From contig VGKK01000067.1 of NCBI GenBank assembly GCA_016867095.1, positions 1-6,133 of the forward strand: a stretch of 6,133 bases of DNA, given 5' to 3'. Positions within the stretch are counted from its first letter, which is position 1. The number at the start of each line of letters is the position of its first letter. Source of the stretch: Candidatus Omnitrophota bacterium (GTDB lineage Bacteria > Omnitrophota > Gorgyraeia > Gygaellales > Profunditerraquicolaceae). Under the pieces are notes generated by a model. That model made no database searches, was not told the origin of the DNA, and saw only the letters and a list, made by a program, of their open reading frames with translations. Shown in pieces: positions 5,736 through 6,133 of the stretch. The position numbers and the translations under genes were made by a program.

Positions 5736-5763
5736 ATTTTAACATAAAAATTGCTTTAGGCAA
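5736..5763 (-). promoter_or_regulatory. Candidate operon promoter giving a leaderless mRNA
   Basis: On the minus strand, TTGCCT (5763-5758, 4 of 6 matches to the -35 consensus) and TAAAAT (5741-5736, 5 of 6 to the -10) are separated by 16 bases. The -10 ends six bases before the ATG at 5729, so transcription would begin at or within a base or two of the start codon. This agrees with the absence of a Shine-Dalgarno there. AT-rich DNA makes chance matches common, so this is a prediction. Confidence 0.4.
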
Positions 5764-5771
5764 GAGAATTT

Positions 5772-5791
5772 GTGAATAAAAGTGAATAAAA
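5772..5791. repeat. Two tandem 10-base units, GTGAATAAAA
   Basis: GTGAATAAAA is repeated exactly twice, at 5772-5781 and 5782-5791, just upstream of the candidate promoter. It could be a binding-site pair one helical turn apart or simple slippage; nothing else distinguishes these. Confidence 0.5.
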
Positions 5792-5792
5792 G

Positions 5793-5911
5793 GGTTAGGT
5801 GGGTTACGAAGCTCATATCGTAAAAAGGTTAGCGGGTTAACCGGTTTACCAGTTAACCGGTTCACCGGCTTACTCGTTCACCGGCCAACATTTCAAACGC
5901 TATACCTAACC
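5793..5911. repeat. GGTTAACC-type 8-base tandem repeat with inverted flanks
   Basis: The core at 5827-5890 is eight consecutive 8-base units. GGTTAACC (5835-5842) is the best copy and is itself a perfect palindrome; GGTTTACC, AGTTAACC and GGTTCACC follow in exact register, and the two end units are more degraded. GGTTAGGT at 5793-5800 and ACCTAACC at 5904-5911 are perfect inverted copies that bracket the core. Because each unit is self-complementary, either strand could form several alternative hairpins. It lies upstream of the operon and contains no plausible gene. Confidence 0.75.
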
Positions 5912-6033
5912 TCTTAACGAAACGGGCATCGTTGCCGTAGCCCAACCACGTAACCAGATTATAAACGCTCCCTAAAGTTTACTTGTTGGACAATTTGTCA
6001 ATATAATTTACAACTTGTCTTGCATACACCCAC

Positions 6034-6054
6034 GTTACACTTTACACATTACAC
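6034..6054. repeat. Three 7-base TTACAC units
   Basis: GTTACAC, TTTACAC and ATTACAC follow each other at exact 7-base intervals. On the minus strand this reads as GTGTAA repeats. It is another short-period intergenic repeat, unrelated in sequence to the others in this window. Confidence 0.6.
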
Positions 6055-6082
6055 AATTTTTTAGGTAAGGCGGAATACGGAT

Positions 6083-6122
6083 AAAAAAAGGACGGTTCAA
6101 AAAATTAAACCGTCCTTTTTTT
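6083..6122. terminator. Bidirectional intrinsic terminator
   Basis: GGACGGTT (6090-6097) pairs perfectly with AACCGTCC (6108-6115) around a 10-base loop. Seven A residues (6083-6089) precede the stem and seven T residues (6116-6122) follow it, so it can terminate transcripts from either direction. No gene on the plus strand ends here, so the natural use is to end a minus-strand gene located to the right of the window and insulate the pilus operon from it. Confidence 0.88.
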
Positions 6123-6133
6123 GTCCAAATAAA

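Larger units (their letters stand above)
5730..6082. other. Intergenic region upstream of the operon
   Basis: This 353-base stretch has no credible gene on either strand. From left to right it holds the candidate promoter (5736-5763), a 10-base duplication, the GGTTAACC element, a small imperfect hairpin (ACGGGCA/TGCCGT, about 5922-5938), a perfect 5-1-5 inverted repeat GACAATTTGTC (5989-5999) resembling a repressor site, and a 7-base TTACAC repeat. A perfect TATAAT occurs on the plus strand at 6002-6007 with a weak TTTACT 18 bases upstream, and another TATAAT on the minus strand at 5963-5958 without a good -35. A perfect TTGACA on the minus strand (6001-5996) lacks a matching -10. Confidence 0.6.

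Overview
All genes lie on the minus strand, so the biology reads from right to left. The window holds most of one type IV pilus / type II secretion-like locus. In transcription order it encodes a pilin-like protein with a degenerate N-terminus (5313-5729), a GspG/GspH/FimU-like prepilin (4879-5304), a PilV/GspI-like prepilin (4371-4898), a PilW/GspJ-like prepilin (3583-4164), a very large PilX/GspK-like protein (1817-3583), a small anchored Pro/Glu-rich protein (1576-1815), PilM (553-1569), and the first 157 codons of PilN (1-471), which runs off the left edge. Plus-strand reading frames appear to be shadows.

The gene order suggests one assembly unit. Minor pilins of the H-I-J-K / FimU-V-W-X type would form the tip and priming complex. 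PilM and PilN, which together correspond to GspL, would form the inner-membrane platform. Most genes are coupled by short gaps or overlaps (TGATG at 3581-3585, one base between the stop and ATG at 1816). Two junctions, pilV/pilW and pilM/pilN, are instead opened by repeat elements.

The non-coding DNA is the most unusual part. Short-period repeats of unrelated sequence fill the gaps: an ATCCGTG element between pilM and pilN (481-550), a two-armed TATCAGA element with an 8-base period between the PilV-like and PilW-like genes (4211-4342), a GGTTAACC-type 8-base tandem repeat upstream of the operon (5793-5911), and a 7-base TTACAC repeat (6034-6054). A strong bidirectional hairpin terminator (6083-6122) insulates the operon from whatever lies to the right. 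A promoter-like sequence lies so close to the first ATG that the transcript may be leaderless.

The organism is a diderm bacterium of moderate GC, probably from an uncultured lineage. Alanine-minus-one prepilin sites (RA|FTLIE), contiguous pseudopilin and pilMN genes, and periodic palindromic spacer repeats remind me of Omnitrophota (former OP3) genomes. That assignment is inference from memory, perhaps 50% sure. No CRISPR array, tRNA, rRNA, transposase or phage gene was seen.
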